Origin: a candidate division Zixibacteria bacterium SM23_81
Lineage (GTDB): Bacteria > SM23-81
DNA: 64,000 bases
Direction: 5' to 3'
NCBI GenBank assembly: GCA_001304015.1
Contig: LJUY01000004.1
Location: forward strand, 1 to 64,000
Shown: positions 1 to 7,551 of the stretch, one piece after another
How the letters are laid out: each line of letters opens with the position of its first letter
Position numbering within the stretch: position 1 is the first letter of the stretch
Notes under the pieces: model-generated
What the model saw: only the letters and a program-made list of their open reading frames with translations
The model's database searches: none
What the model was told of the DNA's origin: nothing
Translations under genes and position numbers: made by a program

Positions 1-2916
1 CGTACTAGGACAAATCTCCGAATAGGCACAATAGCGACAAGCCCTCCAACTCGGCTTCGGGCTGTAATCTCGGGAGCGGATACCCTGTGCAGCCTTATCT
101 ATCTGATCGACCGTTTTGCCCAACATCTTCTCAGTGACCCGGGCCGAGCCCACCAGTCCCGACTCCAGAAAGTGCAGCTCCACCGACTGGGGCGTGATGC
201 CCTTGGTCTGTTGATAGGCCAGAGCGTAAATGGCCAGCTGCAGGCTGTCCTTGACCCGCTTGTCGGCGGCCTTGTGATCGCGGATTTCTGAGGACTTGAA
301 GTCCACGATGGTCGCTCCACCATCCCGCTGATCCACCCGATCCCAGCGCCCTTGCACTCTATTGTTGCCCTGCAGAAAGCTGAACTCCTCCTCCACCGCA
401 ATCGGCACAACGCTGCTTTGCTCCTGCTCCTCGTAGAACCGCTTCAGGGCTTCCTCACCGGACTGCAGGCGCTTCTCCTCATGCTCCCGGGACAGGAAGC
501 CCTCGCTGATCCAGGCTCGGCGGAAGATATCGAGGACCTCCTTCAGATCCATTTTCTTGCCGGCGATTTTCTGTTGAAAATAGGCCTGCACGGCCTGGTG
601 CAGCGCTTGACCGTAGACGATGGAGTGGTGAGGTAAAAGGGGCACCCTGAGGATGTGGACATACTTGTAGCGCAGGGGGCAGGTGAGGTAGTCGTCCACT
701 TGGTAGGGGCTCAGATTGAGAACCTCATCCTCGGGGATGGTCCGGGGAGTTACGGATGTGGTCTCGGGAACGGGGGCGTTCTGGCGGATGGCCTCCTCAG
801 GGGAGGTCTTCACATACTGGTCATCGGATCGGGGCTTGTCCGTGGCCTCTAGGACGAACTGGCTGACCTTGCGAGTCCGCATGCCGCCGTAATCAAGGGC
901 GCTGGTCAGATAGAGCTCTCTCTGGGCGCGGGTCATGCCCACATAGAACAGCCGCCGTTCCTCCTGCAGGTGCACATCACCGTGTGGGATGATTTCCTTG
1001 ACCAGCGTGTTAGGCAGCTCGATGAGATCACGACGGTTGATGGGCGGAAACTTATTCTGCACCAGGCTGACCATGAAGACCACGGGATACTCCAATCCCT
1101 TGGCCTTGTGAACCGTGAGGACATTGACGGCATCGATATCCAAGTCGGCCTCAGCTGTGGCGGGATCGTCTCCGGCTTCTAGGAGAAGATCGAGATGCTC
1201 CACGAACTGGGGAATCCTGTCCATCTGGGCCAGATGGGCAAAGCCGCGGACCATCTCGAAGAAGCGGGCGATATTCTTGATCTTTTGATCAGCCCCCGGG
1301 GTTCCATCGTGGGTGAGCCGGTAGAGGTACTTTTTATCCGTTAAAAACCGATATAGAACCACCCCAGAAGGCTGACTCCGGGACAACTTTAGGTATCTCT
1401 CGAGATCATTCATCAACACCCGGATAGTGGCTCGGCCCTCGTTGGAGAGCTCTTTGAGCTCGGAGAAATCTTCCAGATGGAGGAATAAATCGTGAAGGGT
1501 GATGTTACGTCGCTTGGCCAAATTCATACAGCGAGTTAGATCGGCTATGCTGACAGCATAGACCTCAGGGGAAGACGCTAGGTGGTAGAGGCTGACAGAA
1601 TCGTCAAAGTTGGCTAGAGATCGGAGGAAGGCCGTCAGAAAGCGAATTTCCTCCCGGCTATACAGACCGCGGCTGCCGGAGAAGCGATAGGGAATGCCTT
1701 GCATGTTTAGGCTTCGAAGAAAAGGATCGGCATCGGCGTTGGCCCGCACCAGGATGGCGAAGTCGCCAAAATCGCACTCACCCCGTGACTTCTTCTCGGC
1801 GATGGTCCTGGCCACCCATTCGCTCTGACTGGTGACGGTGTCGAAATGGAGGTGTTGGGGAGGTATGCCTTTTGAGGACAAGGCCTTCAAACGCTTGTCG
1901 ATGTCGTTCTTCACTTCCAGGCGCTCGGGATTATTAAACAGTATGAGCCTGCGGGCGGTGTCCAGAATGGCCTGGTGGGAGCGGTAGTTCTTGGTCAGGA
2001 CCACCTGCTTGGCTTTGGGGAAAACGTCCATGAAGCCCAGGATGTTGCTGATGGCCGCCCCACGGAATTTGTAGATGGACTGGTCGTCGTCGCCCACCAC
2101 GGTGATGTTCCGATGGCCGGAGGCCAGAAGTTGCAGAAGCTGGAACTGGGCGTAGTTAGTATCCTGGAACTCATCTACCAAGATGTAACGGAACTTATCC
2201 TGATAGCGCTTCAGAACCAGGGGGTGCTCCCGAAACAGCTTCAGGGTCAGGTTGACCTGATCCCCGAAGTCCACTTTGTCCTCTCGTGCTAAAAGCTCCT
2301 GATACTTCTGATATGTCTCGGCGATCTCGCCCTGCTGAATGGCCAGCTCCACGAGAGCCTCATCATCAGGATTCTTGGCGGCTCGATTCCCGAGTCCAGC
2401 GGCATATTTAAGGTACTCCTGGGGGCTGACATCCTCGTCCTTGGCTCGGGAGATCAGGTTGATCATGGCAGAGACGAACTTGGTGGGATTGCCCAGGGGA
2501 CGATAATAGGACAGGGGGAAGTCGAAAAGGTGCTCCCGGAAGAAGACAACCTGCTCCGGTTGAGACATTACCCGAAAATCGGGGCTCAACCCCAGCTCAA
2601 GAGCGTGCTCCCGGATGATTCGATCGCCGAAGGCATGGAAGGTGCTGATCCAGACGTTGACGAAGCCGTAGGGCACTAGCAGGTCCACCCTCTCCTCCAT
2701 CTCCGCGGAAGCCTTATCGGTGAAGGTGAGGGCCACGATCTCCTCGGGCCGGGCTCTCTTGGCCGCGATGAGGTAGGCGATGCGATGGACGATGACTTTG
2801 GTCTTGCCCGTGCCGGCACCGGCCACGATGAGCAGAGGGCCGCGGTTGTGTTTCACGGCCCTCTGCTGCTGGGGATTTAACCCCTCTAGGATTTTTACCT
2901 TGGCCAGCTCGGCCAT
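1..2916 (-). CDS. UvrD/PcrA-like helicase fused to a C-terminal Fe-S (Cas4/RecB-like) nuclease, 3' end cut by window
   Basis: The reading frame is open from an ATG at 2916 to the left edge (972 codons seen), with GGAAAGG just upstream as ribosome site. It is a superfamily 1A 3'-5' DNA helicase: Walker A AGAGTGKT near residue 30, Walker B VDEFQDT, the motif GDDDQSIYKFRG, motif V TVHKAKGLEYP and motif VI FYVGMTRAQREL. After about residue 730 comes a PD-(D/E)XK nuclease domain with VDFKSS (Asp872, Lys874). One cysteine (Cys746 in LTCPLRYKY) precedes it and a C-x2-C-x5-C set (Cys960, 963, 969) follows, the arrangement of the 4Fe-4S clamp in AddB, AdnB and Cas4. The likely role is DNA end processing in recombination or repair. 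Family features are established knowledge; the exact subfamily (AdnB-like or stand-alone) is inferred. mltG ends 31 bp upstream, so the two are probably co-transcribed. Confidence 0.9.
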   Translation of the reverse strand, partial: MAELAKVKILEGLNPQQQRAVKHNRGPLLIVAGAGTGKTKVIVHRIAYLIAAKRARPEEIVALTFTDKASAEMEERVDLLVPYGFVNVWISTFHAFGDRIIREHALELGLSPDFRVMSQPEQVVFFREHLFDFPLSYYRPLGNPTKFVSAMINLISRAKDEDVSPQEYLKYAAGLGNRAAKNPDDEALVELAIQQGEIAETYQKYQELLAREDKVDFGDQVNLTLKLFREHPLVLKRYQDKFRYILVDEFQDTNYAQFQLLQLLASGHRNITVVGDDDQSIYKFRGAAISNILGFMDVFPKAKQVVLTKNYRSHQAILDTARRLILFNNPERLEVKNDIDKRLKALSSKGIPPQHLHFDTVTSQSEWVARTIAEKKSRGECDFGDFAILVRANADADPFLRSLNMQGIPYRFSGSRGLYSREEIRFLTAFLRSLANFDDSVSLYHLASSPEVYAVSIADLTRCMNLAKRRNITLHDLFLHLEDFSELKELSNEGRATIRVLMNDLERYLKLSRSQPSGVVLYRFLTDKKYLYRLTHDGTPGADQKIKNIARFFEMVRGFAHLAQMDRIPQFVEHLDLLLEAGDDPATAEADLDIDAVNVLTVHKAKGLEYPVVFMVSLVQNKFPPINRRDLIELPNTLVKEIIPHGDVHLQEERRLFYVGMTRAQRELYLTSALDYGGMRTRKVSQFVLEATDKPRSDDQYVKTSPEEAIRQNAPVPETTSVTPRTIPEDEVLNLSPYQVDDYLTCPLRYKYVHILRVPLLPHHSIVYGQALHQAVQAYFQQKIAGKKMDLKEVLDIFRRAWISEGFLSREHEEKRLQSGEEALKRFYEEQEQSSVVPIAVEEEFSFLQGNNRVQGRWDRVDQRDGGATIVDFKSSEIRDHKAADKRVKDSLQLAIYALAYQQTKGITPQSVELHFLESGLVGSARVTEKMLGKTVDQIDKAAQGIRSRDYSPKPSWRACRYCAYSEICPST

Positions 2917-2947
2917 TTTCCTTTCCTTAAAAGGGAATCTGAGCTCA

Positions 2948-4156
2948 CTAGCCTCCCAGATTCTTTTTGATGCGACGGATGGCGTTGATATGCTCCCGGC
3001 TTGTTCGGGAGAACTGATGGCTCCCGTCCCCGCGAGCTACGAAATAGAGATAGTCCACGTCGATTGGGTATAACGCAGCTACAATAGAGGCTTTACCCGG
3101 GCTGCTGATGGGTCCTGGGGGAAGGCCGTAGTGACGATAGGTATTGTAGGGAGATTCCACCTCCAGGTCCTTGCGGGTCAGGGGTGTTGTCTTTCCCCCA
3201 AGGGCGTATATTACGGTAGGGTCGCACTGTAACATCATCCTCTTTTTCAGGCGATTATGATAGACCGCGGAAATGATGGGCCGCTCCTCAGCGATCCTGG
3301 CCTCCTCCTCGATCATAGAAGCCAGCGTGATGACCTGGTGATTGGTCATATCAAGTTCTGCAGCCCGGCGGTTCAGGTCTGTATCGTAAATCTGGCGAAA
3401 TCGCGAGATCATGATGTCGATGAGCTCGTGGGCGGGCATGCCCCAGTGCAGGTCGTACGTATCTGGAAAAAGATATCCCTCCAGGCTTGTGGCTTGGATA
3501 CCGTTCTCTTGAGCCACTTGGGGATCGACGGCTAATCCGACAAAAATCTCAGCATCTATGCCGGATTCTCTCTCTAGAAGCTCTGCCATTTGCCGAATGG
3601 TTAGCCCCTCGGGAATGGTGACCAACCGCGCGCTGACGTATCCCCGAACCAGACTGTTCAGCACTTCAAGAGGTCTGGTTCCCGGTGCGAAGGAGTATCT
3701 TCCCGCTTTGAGCTCGCTTTCCACTCCCAGAAATTTGGACAGGAATAAGAACTGACCGACGCTGGGAATGATGCGCTCATGAGCCAATATGGCGGCTATC
3801 TCTCGAACTCCCAGGCCCCGTTCCAGAACAACTTCTGAAGTGCGTCCCCGGGTTAGGTTCAAGGAGAAGGGGCCGTAAAAAGTGAAGGCTAACAGGATAG
3901 CCAGGGAGACAAGGATGAGGATGGCCTGTTCACGATAAGGATTCCGTGCCCAGAGTTGATTTCTGAACCAGGAGGTCGCTCGGAGACCGGTGTATCCCAA
4001 AGCAACGACGACCAGAATTAGCAGGTATAAGGGAATCAGCAGCAGGTAAGCTAAGATGCGAGCGAAGTGCTGAAAGGTCCCACCCCGTAGCCAGATTTTA
4101 TTTCGCTTTTGGGCTGCCGAACCGGCTGAAGAGGGTATGATTTTTACATTTTTCAT
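2948..4156 (-). CDS. mltG: Endolytic murein transglycosylase MltG (YceG family)
   Basis: The 402-residue protein cleaves nascent peptidoglycan strands at the inner membrane and so ends glycan chains. Two hydrophobic segments lie at about residues 36-55 and 77-96. Most homologues have one, so the N-terminus is longer than usual. A LysM-like region follows, then the catalytic domain with LASMIEEEA (Glu283 matches the catalytic Glu of E. coli MltG), VYHNRL, and the tail motif SPYNTYRHYGLPPGPISSPG. The family normally sits beside ruvX. Here ruvX is 2.2 kb upstream on the same strand, with three unrelated genes between. No good Shine-Dalgarno site precedes the ATG, so the start could lie further in. 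Confidence 0.93.
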   Translation of the reverse strand: MKNVKIIPSSAGSAAQKRNKIWLRGGTFQHFARILAYLLLIPLYLLILVVVALGYTGLRATSWFRNQLWARNPYREQAILILVSLAILLAFTFYGPFSLNLTRGRTSEVVLERGLGVREIAAILAHERIIPSVGQFLFLSKFLGVESELKAGRYSFAPGTRPLEVLNSLVRGYVSARLVTIPEGLTIRQMAELLERESGIDAEIFVGLAVDPQVAQENGIQATSLEGYLFPDTYDLHWGMPAHELIDIMISRFRQIYDTDLNRRAAELDMTNHQVITLASMIEEEARIAEERPIISAVYHNRLKKRMMLQCDPTVIYALGGKTTPLTRKDLEVESPYNTYRHYGLPPGPISSPGKASIVAALYPIDVDYLYFVARGDGSHQFSRTSREHINAIRRIKKNLGG

Positions 4157-4217
4157 TGTTCGAGACTGTATGAGCGATAATGCTAATTTAACTGTTGGTA
4201 CTTTGCGGGGATCCTCT

Positions 4218-4245
4218 GTAGGGGCGATTCATGAATCGCCCCTAC
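4218..4245. repeat. Perfect 28-nt REP-like palindrome at the 3' end of the RAYT gene
   Basis: The half-site GTAGGGGCGATTCA is followed directly by its exact reverse complement. The RAYT stop codon (4229-4231 read on the minus strand) lies at the centre of the palindrome, so the last residues GDS and the stop are encoded by it. An identical copy lies at 4510-4537. REP-type palindromes are the known partners of RAYT transposases. Confidence 0.9.
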
Positions 4246-4786
4246 TAAAAATATCTTTCCAATAATCGCTTTGGTCCATGTTATAGTTCTTTGATTCAGG
4301 GTTTTCTCTATCAAGTTGCCATTTGAGAGGATTATTCTGGATGTATTCCCGGATCCTGTTTAATTCGGATTCATTCCGAATGATATGATCATAGTAACTT
4401 CGTTGCCAGAAAGATTGCCCTGTTCGATTCAATATCTGGTTGATTCGTTTCGCTGTATTCATTTTAAAATAGCCGATAGCCTTGGATAATAGCATGGCGC
4501 GTCGGGATTGTAGGGGCGATTCATGAATCGCCCCTACATTTTTTGCAGGAATGAAGATAATCCCGTGAATATGGTTTGGCATAATAACAAACTCGTCCAA
4601 TTCTATTTCTGGAAATCGTATCGCCAATTCATTCCAATGTGTCAAAATAACATATTTAAGCTTGGGGATTTTTTCAAATGATGCCATATGATTTTTGGTA
4701 CATATTGTGACGAAATATGCTCCTTTCTGAGAGTAATTGAAATGTTTTAACCGAAGAGATCTGCGATGTCGCTGATGTTGTTTCAT
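4229..4786 (-). CDS. REP-associated tyrosine transposase (RAYT, Y1/HUH family)
   Basis: The 185-residue single-domain HUH nuclease has the metal-binding motif IMPNHIHGIIF (His72, His74) and the tyrosine region WQRSYYDHIIR (Tyr131 or Tyr132). It ends in the usual helix REYIQNNPLKW. RAYTs cut and rejoin single-stranded DNA at REP palindromes and are thought to spread them. Residues 83-91 (reading VGAIHESPL) are encoded by a full copy of the palindrome found again at the stop codon, so the gene carries its own target sequence in frame. The gene is more AT-rich than mltG, which supports acquisition. It sits between mltG and a membrane protein gene in the same direction. Confidence 0.9.
   Translation of the reverse strand: MKQHQRHRRSLRLKHFNYSQKGAYFVTICTKNHMASFEKIPKLKYVILTHWNELAIRFPEIELDEFVIMPNHIHGIIFIPAKNVGAIHESPLQSRRAMLLSKAIGYFKMNTAKRINQILNRTGQSFWQRSYYDHIIRNESELNRIREYIQNNPLKWQLDRENPESKNYNMDQSDYWKDIFSRGDS
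4510..4537. repeat. Second perfect copy of the 28-nt palindrome, in frame inside the RAYT gene
   Basis: It is identical base for base to the copy at 4218-4245. Because it lacks an in-frame stop in this register, it adds a loop (VGAIHESPL) between the HUH motif and the C-terminal helices without breaking the gene. Confidence 0.9.
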
Positions 4787-4808
4787 TTTCTAAAAGGCTC
4801 AATTTGAC

Positions 4809-5519
4809 CTATCCCATATCCGGCTCCGCTGCAACAGCACGCCCCTGCTCCCCTCCCCCTTGTGACGTGCTGACCGCATAATACAGGGAGGCGAAGGCTG
4901 AATGGATCCACATGACCGCCGGGATGATGCCCACCACAAGGCAGATGATCCCTGCGATAACAATGGGAATTGCCAACAAAGCCATCAGGAAAACCTTGTT
5001 GGCATGGCCTCTGGTCAGCCGCCAGCTTTCTTTCACCGCTGGGATGGTCTCCATTTTGCGGTCCACCACAAGGTAAGAGACGAAGGCCAGCCGGCAGGCC
5101 AATATGATACCTGGCACGATGAGCACGAAAATTCCCAAGACGATGATAACACCCACCAGCAAATTCGCCAGGACGGCGTGCCAGTAATTCTGAAAGACCT
5201 CGAACATGTCTTTTATCTGTAACCTGTCCCCCCTGGCGGCTTTGAGGAAAGCAAAGGAAACGCCGTACTCTATGGGGTTGGTGAGCAGGATACCATAAAC
5301 CATCGCCATAAGACCCACCAGCACACCAGCGTATTGAAATTCCTCCGCAGCGTGCCCCATAATAGCGCCGGGAAGAGCGATGAAGAAGGCGATCAGCCCG
5401 ATGACGAACAGCTCCAGGATAAATTTCCACAGCTGTCGCCACCCGTGACCGTAACTGGTGATGACCCCCGGTTCAGGGGGAGGCACATTCTGTACAACGC
5501 GTTTGGCTTCTTGATTCAT
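4809..5519 (-). CDS. Polytopic inner-membrane protein of unknown function
   Basis: The protein has about 236 residues. A short soluble N-terminus is followed by hydrophobic segments, including one around LFVIGLIAFFIALPGAIMG and a long pair near NLLVGVIIVLGIFVLIVPGI. The pattern of a central VPGIILACRLAFVSYLVVD followed by an AVKESWRLTRGH loop resembles the YciC / DUF975 / glycerophosphodiesterase-membrane-domain group, but no catalytic domain is present. The start was set at the ATG at 5519 because AAGGAGG lies five bases upstream. A GTG at 5525 would overlap that site. Function is not known. Confidence 0.75.
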   Translation of the reverse strand: MNQEAKRVVQNVPPPEPGVITSYGHGWRQLWKFILELFVIGLIAFFIALPGAIMGHAAEEFQYAGVLVGLMAMVYGILLTNPIEYGVSFAFLKAARGDRLQIKDMFEVFQNYWHAVLANLLVGVIIVLGIFVLIVPGIILACRLAFVSYLVVDRKMETIPAVKESWRLTRGHANKVFLMALLAIPIVIAGIICLVVGIIPAVMWIHSAFASLYYAVSTSQGGGEQGRAVAAEPDMG

Positions 5520-5587
5520 TTCCACCTCCTTTGAAGAATAGGTTACGTATTATGCGATAGAGCCCGCAAGATAAAGTCAAAACGTCG

Positions 5588-6352
5588 TTACAGATACTTG
5601 TTAAACCAGGAGATAGCATCTAAGGCCATCTCAAAAGTAGGGGTATGACCTACGCCTCTGTATTCAATGAGCTGTATAAGGGCCTCTTTAGTGTAATGTT
5701 GTTTTGCTTGTTGGTAAAACTCTTTTGTGTCGTCAATGGGCATTATCTCATCTAATTCACCGTTTAGCATAAGCAAGGGAAAATCCTTCAAGGTCGAGAG
5801 ATAATGGCATGGTTGCCTGTTTTCTATTTGAGAGATCTTCTCTTCGTTGAAATGTTTTGCGTAAACAGAATCCCGAGCCAAGTTTTTTCTCACTGTTTTC
5901 CCCCATTCAGGTGTGGCGATAATGGGGACTGCAGCTCTTACATTGGGGGATCGATGGCGACAAATATAGTCATAGACGATCATTCCCCCCATGGAAAAGC
6001 CGATTAGCCCGACGCTGTGGTTATCGACAGACCGGATGTCGGCGAAAGCGCTTATTATCGTGTCGATATTTTTACTCGACTTGAAAATGACTGTGAACAT
6101 GTGGGCCATTTTTTCCGGATCTGAATAGTTTTTAAACTGGGCTGTTTCTAGTTCGCCGTGGTCATGCGCGTCAAAGAGAATCGTATGATATCCCTCCGTC
6201 GCCACATAATAAGCATATGGCAGCACATTTTCCTTGCGAGCCGCCAGACCGTGCATCATAATCACAAGTGGTCGCTTTTTGTGAGCAGTCTGTGAATACA
6301 ATTCAAGAACAGGAATTCCAGTTATTCGTCTGCCTTTTAGGGTAAGTTTCAA
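5588..6352 (-). CDS. Alpha/beta-fold serine hydrolase
   Basis: The 254-residue protein has a complete catalytic layout: oxyanion strand MMHGLAARKE, nucleophile elbow GFSMGG (Ser120), acid Asp201 in ELDEIMP, and His236 in GVGHT. It has no signal peptide, so it is probably cytoplasmic. It resembles YitV / dienelactone-type esterases with a small lid; the substrate cannot be told. It lies between ruvX and a membrane protein gene on the same strand, in a segment that looks more AT-rich than ruvX. Confidence 0.85.
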   Translation of the reverse strand: MKLTLKGRRITGIPVLELYSQTAHKKRPLVIMMHGLAARKENVLPYAYYVATEGYHTILFDAHDHGELETAQFKNYSDPEKMAHMFTVIFKSSKNIDTIISAFADIRSVDNHSVGLIGFSMGGMIVYDYICRHRSPNVRAAVPIIATPEWGKTVRKNLARDSVYAKHFNEEKISQIENRQPCHYLSTLKDFPLLMLNGELDEIMPIDDTKEFYQQAKQHYTKEALIQLIEYRGVGHTPTFEMALDAISWFNKYL

Positions 6353-6426
6353 GTGTGTCGCCTCTTGATTTACCGATGTGATGACAACGCCATTTAGCCG
6401 TCATGTCTGTCTAATTTCACAATGCC

Positions 6427-6864
6427 TCAGCCCCTTTTCGTGCCTCCGCGTTGAGCCACATAATCCAGGTATCCCTGCAATATCAATGTTGCGGCCACCC
6501 CATCCATATGCTTCTTAGCTCGCCTCTGCTTCACCCCGGTCTCATGAAACATCCTCTCTGCGGCCACGGTGGTCAGCCGTTCATCCCAGATCTCGATGGG
6601 AACTTTCAACCTGGATTGTAAAATTTGCACCATGTGTCTGACATCGGCGGCCGCTGGTCCCTCGCTGCCGTTCATATTCCGGGGGAAACCAACGACCACC
6701 TCTCTCACTTGGTATTCTTCCACCAGGTTCTCAATCTCATCGATCCAGTTCTCGCCCTCTTCTCTTTTCACGTGATTGAGACTCTGAGCCACAGCTCCGG
6801 TGGGATCGCTGATGGCCACCCCGATCCTTTTCGTGCCGGGATCAAGGCCAAGTATTCTAGTCAT
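6427..6864 (-). CDS. ruvX: YqgF/RuvX-type RNase H-fold nuclease (putative Holliday junction resolvase / pre-16S rRNA nuclease)
   Basis: The protein has about 145 residues when started at the ATG at 6864, where GAAGGAGAAG precedes it. It opens with the family motif ILGLDPGTKRIGVAISD and continues with VVGFPRNMNGSEG, WDERLTT and HMDGVAATLIL, which carry the acidic active-site residues. The family matures the 16S rRNA 5' end and has been linked to recombination. The start overlaps the end of the Nudix gene by eight bases, so translation is probably coupled. Confidence 0.92.
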   Translation of the reverse strand: MTRILGLDPGTKRIGVAISDPTGAVAQSLNHVKREEGENWIDEIENLVEEYQVREVVVGFPRNMNGSEGPAAADVRHMVQILQSRLKVPIEIWDERLTTVAAERMFHETGVKQRRAKKHMDGVAATLILQGYLDYVAQRGGTKRG

Positions 6865-7537
6865 CTTCTCCTTCGAAATATTCTGCGATGGCGCGGCGGT
6901 GGGAAGCAAAGGCTATGTGGCGGGGCAGCGCGTCCCGACCGAATAAAGCCACGTCGCTGGCATCGTCACCGGCTTGGAGCGCACCCCCAACAATTTCCGT
7001 CAGATAGATGATCAGCACCACCCGGGCCCGGGGATCGTCCCGCCCTGGATATACTCCGAAGAGCTCACGCACCCGGATATCCAGACCGGTTTCTTCCTTG
7101 GCTTCTCTTACAGCACATTCCTGAGGGGTTTCGTCGAGCTCCAGAAAACCGGCGGGGAGGCACCAATCGCCCTGAAAGGGCTCCTCGGCACGTCTCACCA
7201 GGATGATCTTTTGTTCCTGGGGGATGATCATACCCACCGCTGGAACCGGGTTCTGGTAGAATACAAAGCCGCAGTGGGAGCAGACCAAACGTCTTTTACC
7301 ATCCACCTGTTTGTGCATCAAGGAGCCACCGCAGTTCGGACAAAAGCGAAGTTTGGCGCCGCCTTTCACAGAAACAGCGGTTTTGCCCCCGGAGATTTTC
7401 TGAAGCATCTCTTGGTCCTGATCCTTCTGGCGGCGGCGATGGTAGATTTTACCACTGGGTTTAATCCGGGTGACCGGCTTGATCTTCCAGGTTTTGCGTG
7501 TCTTGGGAGTCGGAACTTTGATCTTCTTCTTATCCAT
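6857..7537 (-). CDS. Nudix hydrolase with zinc ribbon
   Basis: The 226-residue protein begins with a very basic tail of about 60 residues rich in Lys and Arg. A four-cysteine zinc ribbon follows (CPNCG at 66-70, CSHCG at 86-90), then a Nudix domain with the full box from Gly130 (GFLELDETPQECAVREAKEETGL). Nudix enzymes hydrolyse nucleoside diphosphates linked to another group. The zinc ribbon is shared with NudC-type NADH pyrophosphatases, but the SQPWPFPxS motif of NudC is absent, so the substrate is open. It overlaps ruvX. Confidence 0.9.
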   Translation of the reverse strand: MDKKKIKVPTPKTRKTWKIKPVTRIKPSGKIYHRRRQKDQDQEMLQKISGGKTAVSVKGGAKLRFCPNCGGSLMHKQVDGKRRLVCSHCGFVFYQNPVPAVGMIIPQEQKIILVRRAEEPFQGDWCLPAGFLELDETPQECAVREAKEETGLDIRVRELFGVYPGRDDPRARVVLIIYLTEIVGGALQAGDDASDVALFGRDALPRHIAFASHRRAIAEYFEGEDD

Positions 7538-7551
7538 CTCTTTTATCGAAA

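Noticed and set aside
4783..5442. 219-residue minus-strand ORF over the membrane protein
   Set aside because: It is a shifted-frame shadow, rich in Gly, Arg and Cys without motifs; the other frame has a membrane-protein pattern and a strong ribosome site.
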